This document shows positions 31,937-39,988 of a DNA stretch of 39,988 nt, piece by piece. The stretch's first letter is position 1. Every line of letters starts with the position of its first letter. The notes beneath the pieces are model-generated. The model worked only from the letters and a program-made list of their open reading frames with translations. It had not been told where the DNA came from and ran no database searches. This DNA comes from an uncultured Lachnospiraceae bacterium. GTDB lineage: Bacteria > Bacillota > Clostridia > Lachnospirales > Lachnospiraceae. Made by a program: the position numbers and the translations under genes. The stretch lies in contig CANPZE010000026.1 in assembly GCA_947589315.1 (NCBI GenBank), forward strand, positions 1-39,988. The letters are read 5' to 3'.

Positions 31937-32950
31937 ATGGCAAAAAAAATATACCTTTTAGATTGTACCTTACGTGACGGCGGTTATATAAATGACTGGG
32001 AATTCTCACGGGATATATATAATGCCGTTTCAACTAAATTGCAGGATGCAAATGTTGATTTCATCGAACTTGGTATTATGGGATCCCATAATGCAGACCA
32101 TTTCAAAACGAAATTCAGGAGCCTTGAGGAAATCCCATTACCGGAAAAGACTTCAGGAAGTAAATCACGTTTTGCTGTCATGATGACGGGGGCGGAATAC
32201 AAAAGGATGAGTATTCCTAATTATTCAGACGAGAACAGTATCGACGCATTAAGATATGCGTTCTTCAAGGCTGATCTTGATGAGGCATTAGTGCATATAC
32301 AGGAACTCATAAATAAAGGTTATAAAGTATTTGCCCAGACGATGGCTACGTTCCAGTATTCGGATGCGGAGCTAGTTGCACTGGTCAAAGAGATCAACAG
32401 AATAAAGCCGTATGCTTTTTATATTGTTGACAGCTTCGGCACGCTTTATCCGGAGGACATTAAACGGTTTTACCATCTCGTTGATGATTATTTGAGCGAA
32501 GATATTTTATTCGGTATTCATGCGCATAACAATCTGCAGATGGCGGATGCCAACGAAATTATTTTTATTAATGAAGCATCTGACAGGAACATTATTGTTG
32601 ATGGTTCGATATATGGAATGGGAAGAGGACCTGGTAATGCCCAGACTGAGGTGCTGATGCACTATCTCAATAGAAACGGGAAGAACTATGATGAAGATAT
32701 TGTATGGCAGTTATACAATGACCATTTTGCAGCTCTTAAAGAACAGTTTGACTGGGGTTATCTTCCTGAGCAGTTTCTGGTGTCGAGATATGAAACCAAT
32801 CCTGCATATATTTGGTATCTGTCCAGAAAAGGAATCACTGATTTCGGCAGGATCAAAGGGGTTCTTGAAAAGCTCCCTGATGAAAAGAGATATACGTTGT
32901 TTAAAGATGAAGTAGAGAGGATCCTGGAGGGACGGGAAAGTGAATCTTAA
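31937..32950 (+). CDS. DRE-TIM aldolase (HMGL-like)
   Basis: A 337-residue TIM-barrel aldolase or lyase of the HMG-CoA lyase / 4-hydroxy-2-oxovalerate aldolase family. 'LLDCTLRDGGYINDW' (D9 to G15) is the DRE-TIM signature, 'VDSFGTLYPED' the conserved strand, and 'GIHAHNNLQMADAN' near residue 195 the H-x-H metal site. Family enzymes make or break C-C bonds using pyruvate or acyl-CoA enolates with a divalent metal. The position, immediately before a split transketolase pair and after GDP-sugar genes, suggests a role in making an unusual sugar or side chain rather than amino acid metabolism. Exact reaction unknown. Confidence 0.8.
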   Translation: MAKKIYLLDCTLRDGGYINDWEFSRDIYNAVSTKLQDANVDFIELGIMGSHNADHFKTKFRSLEEIPLPEKTSGSKSRFAVMMTGAEYKRMSIPNYSDENSIDALRYAFFKADLDEALVHIQELINKGYKVFAQTMATFQYSDAELVALVKEINRIKPYAFYIVDSFGTLYPEDIKRFYHLVDDYLSEDILFGIHAHNNLQMADANEIIFINEASDRNIIVDGSIYGMGRGPGNAQTEVLMHYLNRNGKNYDEDIVWQLYNDHFAALKEQFDWGYLPEQFLVSRYETNPAYIWYLSRKGITDFGRIKGVLEKLPDEKRYTLFKDEVERILEGRESES

Positions 32951-33740
32951 TGATAAAGTAAAACAGCTGAAACTGGAATGTTTGGAGCTCTGTGTTCATG
33001 CAGGGGTGGGCCATGTTACCAGCGCATTTTCATGTGCCGAGATCGTAACACTGCTTTATTATGAAATAATGAATATAAGTAAAGAAGCAAGGGTTTCTGG
33101 GGATTATGATAGGTTTATCATGAGCAAAAATCATGGCAGTGTGATAACATATCCCATCCTGGCCGATCTGGGATATGTTTCTTATGATGAGATCAGGACA
33201 TTTTTGGACAATGGAAGCAGGTTTGGGATACATAGTAAACTAGGAATACCTTCTGTGGATTTTGCGGGTGGCGCCCTTGGCATAGGGATTGGCGTAGCAT
33301 GTGGGATGGCATATGCAGCAAAGCAGGACAATAAACCGTATAAAATATTCTGTCTGGTTGGAGACGGAGAATGTTATGAAGGGTCTGTTTGGGAAGCAGC
33401 CATGTTTGCAGCCCAAAATAACTTGAATAATTTAATTATAATTATTGACAGGAATAAAATGGCTATTACTGACTATACAGAAAATATGGTGGCACTGGAA
33501 CCGCTTATGGATAAATGGAAAGCGTTTGGTTTTGAGGTCCGTGAAGTTGTAGACGGGCATGATTTTTCACAACTTAGACAAGCTTTTGCCAACGACAGTT
33601 CGAAACCTATATGTATTATCGCTAATACCATAAAAGGTCATGGGGTAGATTTTCTTGAGAATAATCTGTTGATGCATGGATGTGCTCCAACTGGCGAAAA
33701 GGCGGAACTTGCACTGAGGCAGATCGGAGGTGATAAATAG
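32940..33740 (+). CDS. Split transketolase, N-terminal (ThDP-binding) subunit, first pair
   Basis: A 266-residue protein equal to the N-terminal third of transketolase. 'GVGHVTSAFSCAEI' is the conserved start, 'GALGIGIGVACGMAYA' the glycine-rich region, and 'VGDGECYEGSVWEA' to 'LIIIIDRNK' the GDG-N thiamine-diphosphate/magnesium motif. The GTG start at 32940 lies inside the aldolase gene (11-bp overlap), with GGAGG 9 nt upstream. The C-terminal subunit follows directly. Transketolases move a two-carbon ketol unit; split forms are common in secondary-sugar and shunt pathways. It is AT-rich compared with the second pair. Confidence 0.88.
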   Translation: MNLNDKVKQLKLECLELCVHAGVGHVTSAFSCAEIVTLLYYEIMNISKEARVSGDYDRFIMSKNHGSVITYPILADLGYVSYDEIRTFLDNGSRFGIHSKLGIPSVDFAGGALGIGIGVACGMAYAAKQDNKPYKIFCLVGDGECYEGSVWEAAMFAAQNNLNNLIIIIDRNKMAITDYTENMVALEPLMDKWKAFGFEVREVVDGHDFSQLRQAFANDSSKPICIIANTIKGHGVDFLENNLLMHGCAPTGEKAELALRQIGGDK

Positions 33741-34631
33741 ATGAATGGAAGGGATTATTTTTTTGACAAAATAGGCAGCGTAATGGAAGACAAAGATATT
33801 TATATTATATCAGCTGACTTAGCTGGCAGGCCTTTTGATTATATAAGAAAGGAATACCCAGACAGATTTGTTCCGGTCGGAATATCAGAGCAAAACCTTA
33901 TCTCTGTTGCCTGTGGAATGGCTATGAGTGGCAAAAGGACAATAGCATATGCGGCAAATCCCTTCATTGTATACCGGGCATTTGATCAGATTAGAAATTC
34001 GGTTTCTTTAATGGATATTCCTGTTACTATAGCAGGTTTTGGAGTTGGTTTTGGAGTATCGGTATGTGGTACGACACATTTTACTACAGAGGATTTCTCC
34101 ATGATGTCACTCTGTCCCAATATGAAGATTGTTACTGTTTCGGACAATACAATAGCAGAAAAAGCGTTCGGGGAGTTCCTGAATTGCCAGACTCCCACAT
34201 ACCTCCGCTTTGATAAACAATGCGGCGGTGAGTTAGGAGAGACAACTTGGGAAGATTACAGCAATGGATTCCGATACATCCAACGTGGAGGGAACATCCT
34301 GTTTATTTCGACAGGATATATGTCGCAGCTGGCCGAGGACAGTGCCGGTGATCAGGCGGTCATGGATCTGTTTTCTTATCCGTTTAACTCTGACGCCCTC
34401 ATAGCTGAGATAGAAAAGTATAAAACAATAGTTGTATGTGAAGAGCAGCAGAGACGCGGTGGATTGGGAAGTGCCATCCTTGAGCTTTTGAATGAGAGAG
34501 ACGTAAAAGCAGAAATTCGGCTGAAAAGTATTGATTATGGGGAGAGATTTCCGTCTGTATATGGATCGAGAAGTTATTGGTTGGAAAAGTACGGGTTGAA
34601 TTCCGGGGGGGTATATATAGAAAGAGATTAA
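33741..34631 (+). CDS. Split transketolase, C-terminal subunit, first pair
   Basis: A 296-residue protein with the transketolase pyrimidine-binding and C-terminal domains. 'GISEQNLISVACGMAMSGK' carries the catalytic glutamate that activates the thiamine ring, and 'CGTTHFTTEDFSMMSLCPNM' is the conserved cofactor-binding segment. The ATG at 33741 directly follows the stop of the N-terminal subunit (TAGATG), with GGAGGTG upstream. The two proteins should form one active enzyme. A run of seven G bases lies just before its stop, where slippage could alter the C-terminus. Confidence 0.88.
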   Translation: MNGRDYFFDKIGSVMEDKDIYIISADLAGRPFDYIRKEYPDRFVPVGISEQNLISVACGMAMSGKRTIAYAANPFIVYRAFDQIRNSVSLMDIPVTIAGFGVGFGVSVCGTTHFTTEDFSMMSLCPNMKIVTVSDNTIAEKAFGEFLNCQTPTYLRFDKQCGGELGETTWEDYSNGFRYIQRGGNILFISTGYMSQLAEDSAGDQAVMDLFSYPFNSDALIAEIEKYKTIVVCEEQQRRGGLGSAILELLNERDVKAEIRLKSIDYGERFPSVYGSRSYWLEKYGLNSGGVYIERD

Positions 34632-34822
34632 AAACAGATTATCACAATTACCCTAGAAACCTTCTGGTACAGGCAGGGCAGAAGCCTGGAACCCTTTTCA
34701 TCCGTCCGGTAAGCACCGGGGGAGTGTGGAACAGGTTTTATCAAAGTAAGTCAGAGCTTGGACAGATGCCTGACAGAGAAAGATATTTCCTGCTAGGGGA
34801 AGAATTAAGGAAGGTTTTGTAA
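34632..34822 (+). other. Coding-like segment of unknown family
   Basis: Between the first transketolase pair and the alcohol dehydrogenase gene, one frame stays open and reads like protein ('YHNYPRNLLVQAGQKPGTLF', then 'MPDRERYFLLGEELRKVL') up to TAA at 34820-34822. There is no good start; the frame opens upstream at a TTG (34577) inside the preceding gene in another frame. It may be the 3' end of a deleted gene, or a tail joined by slippage at the G7 run. No family recognised. Confidence 0.35.
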
Positions 34823-34835
34823 AGGGGAAAGTGAA

Positions 34836-36002
34836 ATGTATGATTTTACATTAAATATTCCGACAAGGATTGTGTTTTCTTCTGGAAACAGAGAAGAGTT
34901 ATATAGAAATGTTCTGTCATATGGGGAAAAGATTCTGCTTGTTTACGGCGGGAAATCCATAAAAAGCATGGGCCTGTATGATGAGATCATCCGGGAGTTA
35001 TCCGGGACGGGGGCTGAGCTGTTTGAATTAGGCGGCGTTGCGGCAAATCCAAGGCACACCAAAGTCGACGAAGGTGCGGAGCTGTGCAGGAAACATGGGA
35101 TAGATGTGATACTGGCGATCGGGGGCGGATCGGTTATCGACTGTGCCAAGGCCGTTTCCGTGACAGTAGGATCGGGTGCCGGCTGTTGGGATATCATAAC
35201 GAAAAAGACTGTCCCTTCCTCTGCCGTCCCGGTTATCACGGTATTGACGATAGCAGGAACCGGGACGGAAATGAATAACAGCTGTGTGATAACAAATGAG
35301 GCTTTGAAGATAAAACGGGGATATTCCAATAATCTGATGTACCCGAAAATATCATTTTTGGATCCCACGCTTACTTTTTCAGTCCCGGCATTCCAGACGG
35401 CCTGTGGCTGTGCGGATATGCTGTCACATATCCTGGATACGGCCTATTTCATGCCTGGGGACAGGATGGAGCTTCTCCGTTCGGTCATGGAGGCTATGAG
35501 CAGGACCATTATAAAATATGCCCCGATAGCAGTGGCTGATCCGTCCAATTATGAAGCACGTGCAAACCTTATGTGGGCGTCATCCCTGGCACTGAACGGG
35601 ATACTCAAAAATGGGATCCGGCAGCCTGCCGTCTGCCATATCATCGAGCACGAATTATCCGCGTATTACGATATAACCCACGGCCTGGGGATGGCGGTTA
35701 TTCTGCCAAGGTGGATGAGATATGTTCTTGACAGCGACACTGCCGGGATATTTGCCGGATTCGGCAGGTCGGTGTTCGGTATCTGTGACAGTGACGATAT
35801 TACGTGCGCGGAAAAGACGGTCGATGCCCTGGGGAGATTTTTATATACAGACCTGGCCCTGCCGTCAAAATTAAGTGTACTTGGGATATCTGACAGTGAT
35901 TTTGGCCAGATGGGTGAAAATGTCTGCTGGGGAGGGAAGGTCGGCGGACTGAAACCGCTGGTACCCGAAGACATTGTAAATATTCTGAGGCTTTGCTATT
36001 AG
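34836..36002 (+). CDS. Iron-containing alcohol dehydrogenase family protein
   Basis: A 388-residue group III alcohol dehydrogenase (BdhA/YqhD type). 'FSSGNREEL' and 'AIGGGSVIDCAKAVS' form the NAD(P)-binding site, 'CGCADMLSH' (about D193 and H197) and 'CHIIEHELSAYYDITHG' (about H267 and H281) supply the four metal ligands. It should reduce an aldehyde or ketone using NAD(P)H. AAAGGGGAAAG precedes the ATG. It lies between two split transketolase pairs, so a carbonyl created by ketol transfer is a plausible substrate; this is inference. From here onward the DNA is more GC-rich. Confidence 0.88.
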   Translation: MYDFTLNIPTRIVFSSGNREELYRNVLSYGEKILLVYGGKSIKSMGLYDEIIRELSGTGAELFELGGVAANPRHTKVDEGAELCRKHGIDVILAIGGGSVIDCAKAVSVTVGSGAGCWDIITKKTVPSSAVPVITVLTIAGTGTEMNNSCVITNEALKIKRGYSNNLMYPKISFLDPTLTFSVPAFQTACGCADMLSHILDTAYFMPGDRMELLRSVMEAMSRTIIKYAPIAVADPSNYEARANLMWASSLALNGILKNGIRQPAVCHIIEHELSAYYDITHGLGMAVILPRWMRYVLDSDTAGIFAGFGRSVFGICDSDDITCAEKTVDALGRFLYTDLALPSKLSVLGISDSDFGQMGENVCWGGKVGGLKPLVPEDIVNILRLCY

Positions 36003-36018
36003 TTATGGAGGTAGACGG

Positions 36019-36825
36019 ATGCATGATGAAATAAGGCAGCTGAGGAAACGGATCCTGGAGGTATCGCATCTCGGCCACGACGGCAATCTCCAGAGCTGCT
36101 TTTCGTCAGTGGAGATCCTGTATGCGTTATATCATGGAGGCATGAACTGGGATGTGGAAAAAAGCCTGTCGCCGGGGAGGGATTATTTCCTCCTCAGCAA
36201 GGGACAGTCGAGCCTTGCATTGTCAGTGGTGCTGGAAAGTCTCGGCTTATTCCGGCCCGAAGAGGTCAATGGATTCTGTAAGTTTGGGAGCCGGTTCAGC
36301 ATGCAGCTTGACAGGACCAAGTTCCCGGAAGGCGGGATAGAGAACTCGGCGGGCTCCCTGGGGCACGGTTTTCCGATGGCAGTCGGCATGGCAAACGCGT
36401 GCAGGATCAAAGGCACTGGGAACCGCATATATGTGCTTGCGGGGGACGGTGAGATGAATGAGGGGACCATGTGGGAGGCGTGCGCCTTTGCGGGCGGACA
36501 CGGGATGGACAATCTTACCCTTATTATTGATGACAATGATTCAATAGGACGTATGCTTGATCTTTCCCCACTGCGGGGGAAACTTGAAGCTTTCGGGTTC
36601 ACCGTTTTTGAAGCAGACGGGCATGACGTGAAGAGTCTCTTAAGTGTTTTAAAGCTATGCAGGGATGTGACGGGGAGTCCCCAGGCCATAATAGCTCATA
36701 CAACCAGGGGCTATGGTTCAAGGACCCTTATGTCCGATAACGCATGGTTCCACAGGTCGCCGGATCCGGAAGAACTCGGGCTGCTGAAAAAGGAGGTTGA
36801 CGCTTTTGAGAAGGGCAATGATTAA
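36019..36825 (+). CDS. Split transketolase, N-terminal (ThDP-binding) subunit, second pair
   Basis: A 268-residue transketolase N-terminal subunit, paralogous to the first. 'HLGHDGNLQSCFSSVEI' matches the family's N-terminal G-H segment, 'AGSLGHGFPMAVGMA' the glycine-rich region, and 'AGDGEMNEGTMWEA' to 'LIIDDNDS' the ThDP/magnesium motif. GGAGGT lies 9 nt before the ATG. It differs clearly from the first pair in sequence and is more GC-rich, so it is not a recent tandem duplication. Its 3' end overlaps the start of the partner gene. Confidence 0.87.
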   Translation: MHDEIRQLRKRILEVSHLGHDGNLQSCFSSVEILYALYHGGMNWDVEKSLSPGRDYFLLSKGQSSLALSVVLESLGLFRPEEVNGFCKFGSRFSMQLDRTKFPEGGIENSAGSLGHGFPMAVGMANACRIKGTGNRIYVLAGDGEMNEGTMWEACAFAGGHGMDNLTLIIDDNDSIGRMLDLSPLRGKLEAFGFTVFEADGHDVKSLLSVLKLCRDVTGSPQAIIAHTTRGYGSRTLMSDNAWFHRSPDPEELGLLKKEVDAFEKGND

Positions 36826-37657
36826 ATCCGTCAGTGACATGATCAGGGATGAAGGCGACACATCGCTGTTCCTGGTAGATATCGGCGTCTGGGCATTCCG
36901 GGACATACTAAGGGATTATCCCGACAGGGCCATGAACATAGGCATCTTTGAGGACGGGATGGTAAGCCTGGCTGCAGGGATGGCGCTTGGGGGGATCATC
37001 CCGACGGTCTATGGAATCTCACCCTTCATAGTGGAAAGGGCATTGGAGCAGTTAAAGCTTGATTTTGCATACCAGAAGCTGCAGGGTAACTTCATAACAA
37101 CAGGGGCATCATACGATTTTTCAACCCTTGGCTATTCACACTACTGCCCGGAGGACCTGGGGGTCATCTCCATGATACCCGGGTTTGAATTCATCGCCCC
37201 GGGCACAGCATCTGAATTCTCAAGGCTGTTTGAACAGACACACCGTGACGGACATCCCACCTACTGCCGCCTGAGCGACCACGTTAATAAGGCGGGGAGA
37301 GAAGTGGGCTTTGGAAAGGCAGCTGTCGTACAGACCGGTAGCAGGGCGACTGTCATTGCTGTGTCAACCATGCTTGATATGGTTTTGGAGGCATACGCAG
37401 GTGAGGATGTAAGCATCCTGTATTATACGACCCTGATGCCGTTTGACCGCAAGACCCTGAGGGAACATTATAACGGAGGCCGGATCTTCCTGTATGAACC
37501 CCATTATGAGGGGACACTGGCTCATGAGATATATAAGACATTTCCGGACAGGCCCGTTCAGTTGTCCTGCGTGGGGGTCAAACGCGAGATCCTCAGGAAC
37601 TACGGGAGCAAGGAGCAGAATGATGCTTACAGTGGAATGCTTCCGGAAGTTAATTAA
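36806..37657 (+). CDS. Split transketolase, C-terminal subunit, second pair
   Basis: A 283-residue partner of the preceding subunit. 'IGIFEDGMVSLAAGMALGG' carries the catalytic glutamate, and 'YDFSTLGYSHYCPEDLGVIS' the cofactor-binding segment. The start is taken as TTG at 36806, 9 nt after AGGAGG and inside the previous gene; ATG at 36818 is an alternative but is poorly spaced. Overlapping genes suggest coupled translation of a two-subunit enzyme. Substrate unknown. Confidence 0.85.
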   Translation: MRRAMIKSVSDMIRDEGDTSLFLVDIGVWAFRDILRDYPDRAMNIGIFEDGMVSLAAGMALGGIIPTVYGISPFIVERALEQLKLDFAYQKLQGNFITTGASYDFSTLGYSHYCPEDLGVISMIPGFEFIAPGTASEFSRLFEQTHRDGHPTYCRLSDHVNKAGREVGFGKAAVVQTGSRATVIAVSTMLDMVLEAYAGEDVSILYYTTLMPFDRKTLREHYNGGRIFLYEPHYEGTLAHEIYKTFPDRPVQLSCVGVKREILRNYGSKEQNDAYSGMLPEVN

Positions 37658-37708
37658 TGTTTGTGAGACTGGAATACATAAGGAGAGGCAGAATAACAAA
37701 GGTACGTT

Positions 37709-39037
37709 ATGAACATCATACTTCTTTCCGGGGGCTCAGGGAAACGCCTGTGGCCCCTTTCCAATGACGTAAGATCGAAACAGTTCATAAAGATATTTAA
37801 ACGAGATGACGGTGTCTACGAGTCCATGGTGCAGCGGGTGTACCGCCAGATCATGAAGGCGGACCCGGAAGCCAGGATCATCATAGCGACCGGGAAGGCC
37901 CAGGTGTCGTCCATCCACAACCAGCTGGGAACGGACGTGGGGATCAGCGTCGAGCCGTGCCGGAGGGATACCTTCCCGGCCATCGCGCTGGCGGCCGCCT
38001 ACCTGCGGGATGTCTCCGGGGTGGACTCGGAGGAGCCGGTAGTCGTGTGCCCGGTCGACCCCCTGGTGGACGACGACTATTTTGAGGCTCTGAAGGAGCT
38101 AGGGAAACTGGCCGGGAAGAGGAAGACGGGTCTTGTCCTGATGGGGATCGAGCCGACATACCCTAGCGAGAAGTACGGCTACATCCTGCCGGAATCCCCG
38201 GACCGGGTCAGCCGGGTAAGGACATTCAGGGAGAAGCCGGATACGGAGACTGCAGAGAACTACATTGCCCAGGGGGCGCTGTGGAACGGTGGGGTGTTCG
38301 CCTGCCGGATCGGATATGTGCTGGAGAAAGCCTGCAGCCTGGCGGGTTTCACGGATTACCGGGACTTCTATGCCAGGTATGGGACATTGGAGAAGATCTC
38401 CTTCGACTACGCCGTTGTGGAGAAGGAGCCGGACATCTGGGTGATGCGCTTTGCAGGCCGGTGGAAGGACCTGGGGACCTGGAATACACTGACGGAGGCG
38501 ATGGACGAACCGTTAATCGGGAAGGCCGTGACGGACGGGACCTGCAGCAACACACATGTCATCAACGAGCTGGATATCCCGGTACTGGCCGCGGGGATGC
38601 ATGACGTGGTTATCAGCGCGTCGGCTGAGGGGATCCTGGTCTCGGACAAGGACCGGAGCTCGCATATTAAAGCATATGTGGACCGCCTGGACCAGCCGGT
38701 CATGTTCGCCGACAAGTCTTGGGGGACGTACAGGGTACTGGAGGTCTCGGATGGGAGCCTGACGATCAAGGTGACGCTTGGTGCGGGGCAGCACATGAAC
38801 TACCACAGCCATCGGAACCGGGACGAGGTGTGGGTCGTCACATCCGGGAGCGGGAGGACCGTGGTGGACGGGATGGAACAGGAGATCCATGCAGGGGACG
38901 TGGTGACCATGCAGGCGGGATGCAGGCATACGGTCATGGCGGTGACGGAACTGCAGATGATCGAGGTGCAGCTGGGTAAGGACATCAGCGTCCATGACAA
39001 GCAGAAGTATGAACTGGAGGAGCGGGGCTGGGAATGA
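37709..39037 (+). CDS. manC: Mannose-1-phosphate guanylyltransferase / mannose-6-phosphate isomerase
   Basis: A 442-residue bifunctional-type ManC/CpsB. 'ILLSGGSGKRLWPLS' is the nucleotidyltransferase signature, 'SKQFIKI' the adjacent motif, and 'TFREKPD' the sugar-binding loop. A C-terminal cupin from about residue 340 ('MNYHSHRNRDEVWVV') is the type II phosphomannose isomerase domain. It makes GDP-mannose, the substrate of Gmd. GC-rich. The stop overlaps the manA start as ATGA. Whether the cupin is active is uncertain, since a separate isomerase follows. Confidence 0.92.
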   Translation: MNIILLSGGSGKRLWPLSNDVRSKQFIKIFKRDDGVYESMVQRVYRQIMKADPEARIIIATGKAQVSSIHNQLGTDVGISVEPCRRDTFPAIALAAAYLRDVSGVDSEEPVVVCPVDPLVDDDYFEALKELGKLAGKRKTGLVLMGIEPTYPSEKYGYILPESPDRVSRVRTFREKPDTETAENYIAQGALWNGGVFACRIGYVLEKACSLAGFTDYRDFYARYGTLEKISFDYAVVEKEPDIWVMRFAGRWKDLGTWNTLTEAMDEPLIGKAVTDGTCSNTHVINELDIPVLAAGMHDVVISASAEGILVSDKDRSSHIKAYVDRLDQPVMFADKSWGTYRVLEVSDGSLTIKVTLGAGQHMNYHSHRNRDEVWVVTSGSGRTVVDGMEQEIHAGDVVTMQAGCRHTVMAVTELQMIEVQLGKDISVHDKQKYELEERGWE

Positions 39038-39988
39038 ACGAACCGTTTCTGCTGAGACCGGCATATAAGGACTACCTGTGGGGAGGGCGCAGGCTGAAGG
39101 ATGATTTCGGCAAGGCCACGGAACTGATGCCGCTGGCGGAGTCATGGGAGTGTTCAACGCACCCGGACGGGGAGAGCACTGCTTCCGGCGGGAAACATGA
39201 CGGGGAGCCGCTCTCCAAGGTGATGGAGGGAAACCCAGGATACATGGGGAGACATCCCCTGTCACTCGGGCTGCCGCCGGGACAGATCCCGGTGCTGGTG
39301 AAGCTGATCGACGCCTCAGAGAGACTGTCTGTCCAGGTACATCCGTCCGACGACTATGCACGCGAACATGAGGACGGGAAGACCGGGAAGACCGAGATGT
39401 GGTACGTGCTTGATGCAGGGAAGGATACGGAGCTTGCTTACGGTTTCCTGCATGACATGGAGAGTGGGCTGCTGGAACGTGCGGCGGGTGACGGTACCCT
39501 GCTGAACCATCTGCAATACGTGGGGATAAAGAAGAACGATGTGTTCTTCCTTCCGCCAGGGACTGTCCATGCGTTGGGCGCTGGTGCTCTGGTGGCGGAG
39601 ATCCAGGAGAACTCCAACCTGACCTACCGTTTGTATGACTATGAAAGGACAGACAGGGACGGGAGGAAGAGGCCGCTCCACATCCGGAAGGCGGTGGAGG
39701 CGGCGGACTTAAGGGCAGCCGGTCAGCCGAGGCAGCCGGTGGGCGTGCTCCGGTATGAGCCGGGCTTTGCCGCGGAACTACTGTGCAGGTGCCGGTACTT
39801 CCAGACGGAGAGGATCCTGTTGAACACGGAGCGAGTCCGAGGGATGGCTGGTCTGCAGACCGGGGACGGGACGTTCAACGTGCTGCTCTGCATGGACGGT
39901 TGCGGGGTGCTGTACTGGGACGGGGGGATGATCCCGTTCTTTAAGGGAGACAGCATCTTCGTGCCGGCGTCGTCCGTCCTGTGCCGGC
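39034..39988 (+). CDS. manA: Mannose-6-phosphate isomerase, class I (3' end outside window)
   Basis: The frame starts at ATG 39034 overlapping the manC stop and is still open at the window edge after 318 codons. 'PAYKDYLWGGRRLKDDFGK' is the usual N-terminus, and 'SVQVHPSDDYA', 'GKTEMWYVLD' and 'PPGTVHALGAGALVAEIQEN' hold the zinc ligands of the ManA/Pmi family, followed by 'LTYRLYDYERTD'. It converts fructose-6-phosphate to mannose-6-phosphate at the entry to GDP-mannose synthesis. The observed length already matches the short Firmicutes type, so the gene likely ends just outside the window. Confidence 0.92.
   Translation, partial: MNEPFLLRPAYKDYLWGGRRLKDDFGKATELMPLAESWECSTHPDGESTASGGKHDGEPLSKVMEGNPGYMGRHPLSLGLPPGQIPVLVKLIDASERLSVQVHPSDDYAREHEDGKTGKTEMWYVLDAGKDTELAYGFLHDMESGLLERAAGDGTLLNHLQYVGIKKNDVFFLPPGTVHALGAGALVAEIQENSNLTYRLYDYERTDRDGRKRPLHIRKAVEAADLRAAGQPRQPVGVLRYEPGFAAELLCRCRYFQTERILLNTERVRGMAGLQTGDGTFNVLLCMDGCGVLYWDGGMIPFFKGDSIFVPASSVLCR

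Noticed and set aside
36183-36689. 168-residue minus-strand open frame opposite the second transketolase N-terminal subunit
   Set aside because: It is antisense to a gene with clear ThDP motifs and contains no recognisable domain.

Overview
The window looks like a chromosomal stretch of a Clostridia bacterium, most likely a Lachnospiraceae-like gut anaerobe. The reasons are strong GGAGG ribosome-binding sites, a LoaP-type NusG paralog heading a polysaccharide operon, a CpsE-like initiating transferase, and a mosaic of GC-rich and AT-rich blocks. No rRNA or tRNA gene was seen, so the taxon is an inference.

Layout. (1) 1-1.3 kb: the end of a probable glycosyltransferase and a complete GT8 glycosyltransferase, followed by a 23-bp tandem repeat. 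(2) 1.4-6.7 kb: a minus-strand transcription unit with its own near-consensus promoter (sce7726-like PD-(D/E)XK protein, sce7725-like protein, macro-domain protein, ADP-ribosylglycohydrolase), and a divergent HipA-like kinase gene with its own promoter and terminator. I read this as a candidate defence or stress module built around ADP-ribose chemistry. (3) 6.74-7.62 kb: a FimB/FimE-sized tyrosine recombinase gene enclosed by perfect 31-bp inverted repeats, with an outward-facing promoter at the left end. This has the form of a self-inverting promoter switch. (4) 7.6-9.8 kb: a hairpin-rich leader, a LoaP-like antiterminator gene, a hairpin, a second LoaP-like gene that lacks a recognisable KOW domain and carries eight 24-bp repeats, and another pair of hairpins. 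(5) 9.8-40 kb: a large capsule/exopolysaccharide operon.

The polysaccharide operon contains a GT2 enzyme, a Wzz-like chain-length protein, a first Wzy-like membrane protein and the lipid-linked initiating sugar transferase (all GC-rich). An AT-rich, probably strain-specific block follows: UDP-glucuronate 4-epimerase, UDP-glucose dehydrogenase, PssD/PssE-like glycosyltransferase subunits, an ATP-grasp (TupA-like) gene broken by one stop codon, two rhamnosyltransferase-like GT2s, a GT4-like enzyme, a second Wzy-like protein, a pyruvyltransferase, a fucosyltransferase-like protein and a Wzx flippase. Next come GDP-sugar genes (gmd, a cupin, GDP-fucose synthase), then an unusual group: a DRE-TIM aldolase, two complete split transketolase pairs and an iron-type alcohol dehydrogenase. 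GDP-mannose supply genes (manC, then a manA cut by the window end) close the window. The predicted product contains galacturonic or glucuronic acid, fucose, a pyruvate ketal and perhaps an unusual branched or chain-extended sugar.

How it may work together (inference): inversion of the recombinase cassette would connect or disconnect the outward promoter from the leader of the first LoaP. LoaP would then carry RNA polymerase through the hairpins and internal terminators of a transcription unit of roughly 30 kb. In the orientation given here, the stronger outward promoter points away from the operon, so this sequence may have been captured in the OFF state.
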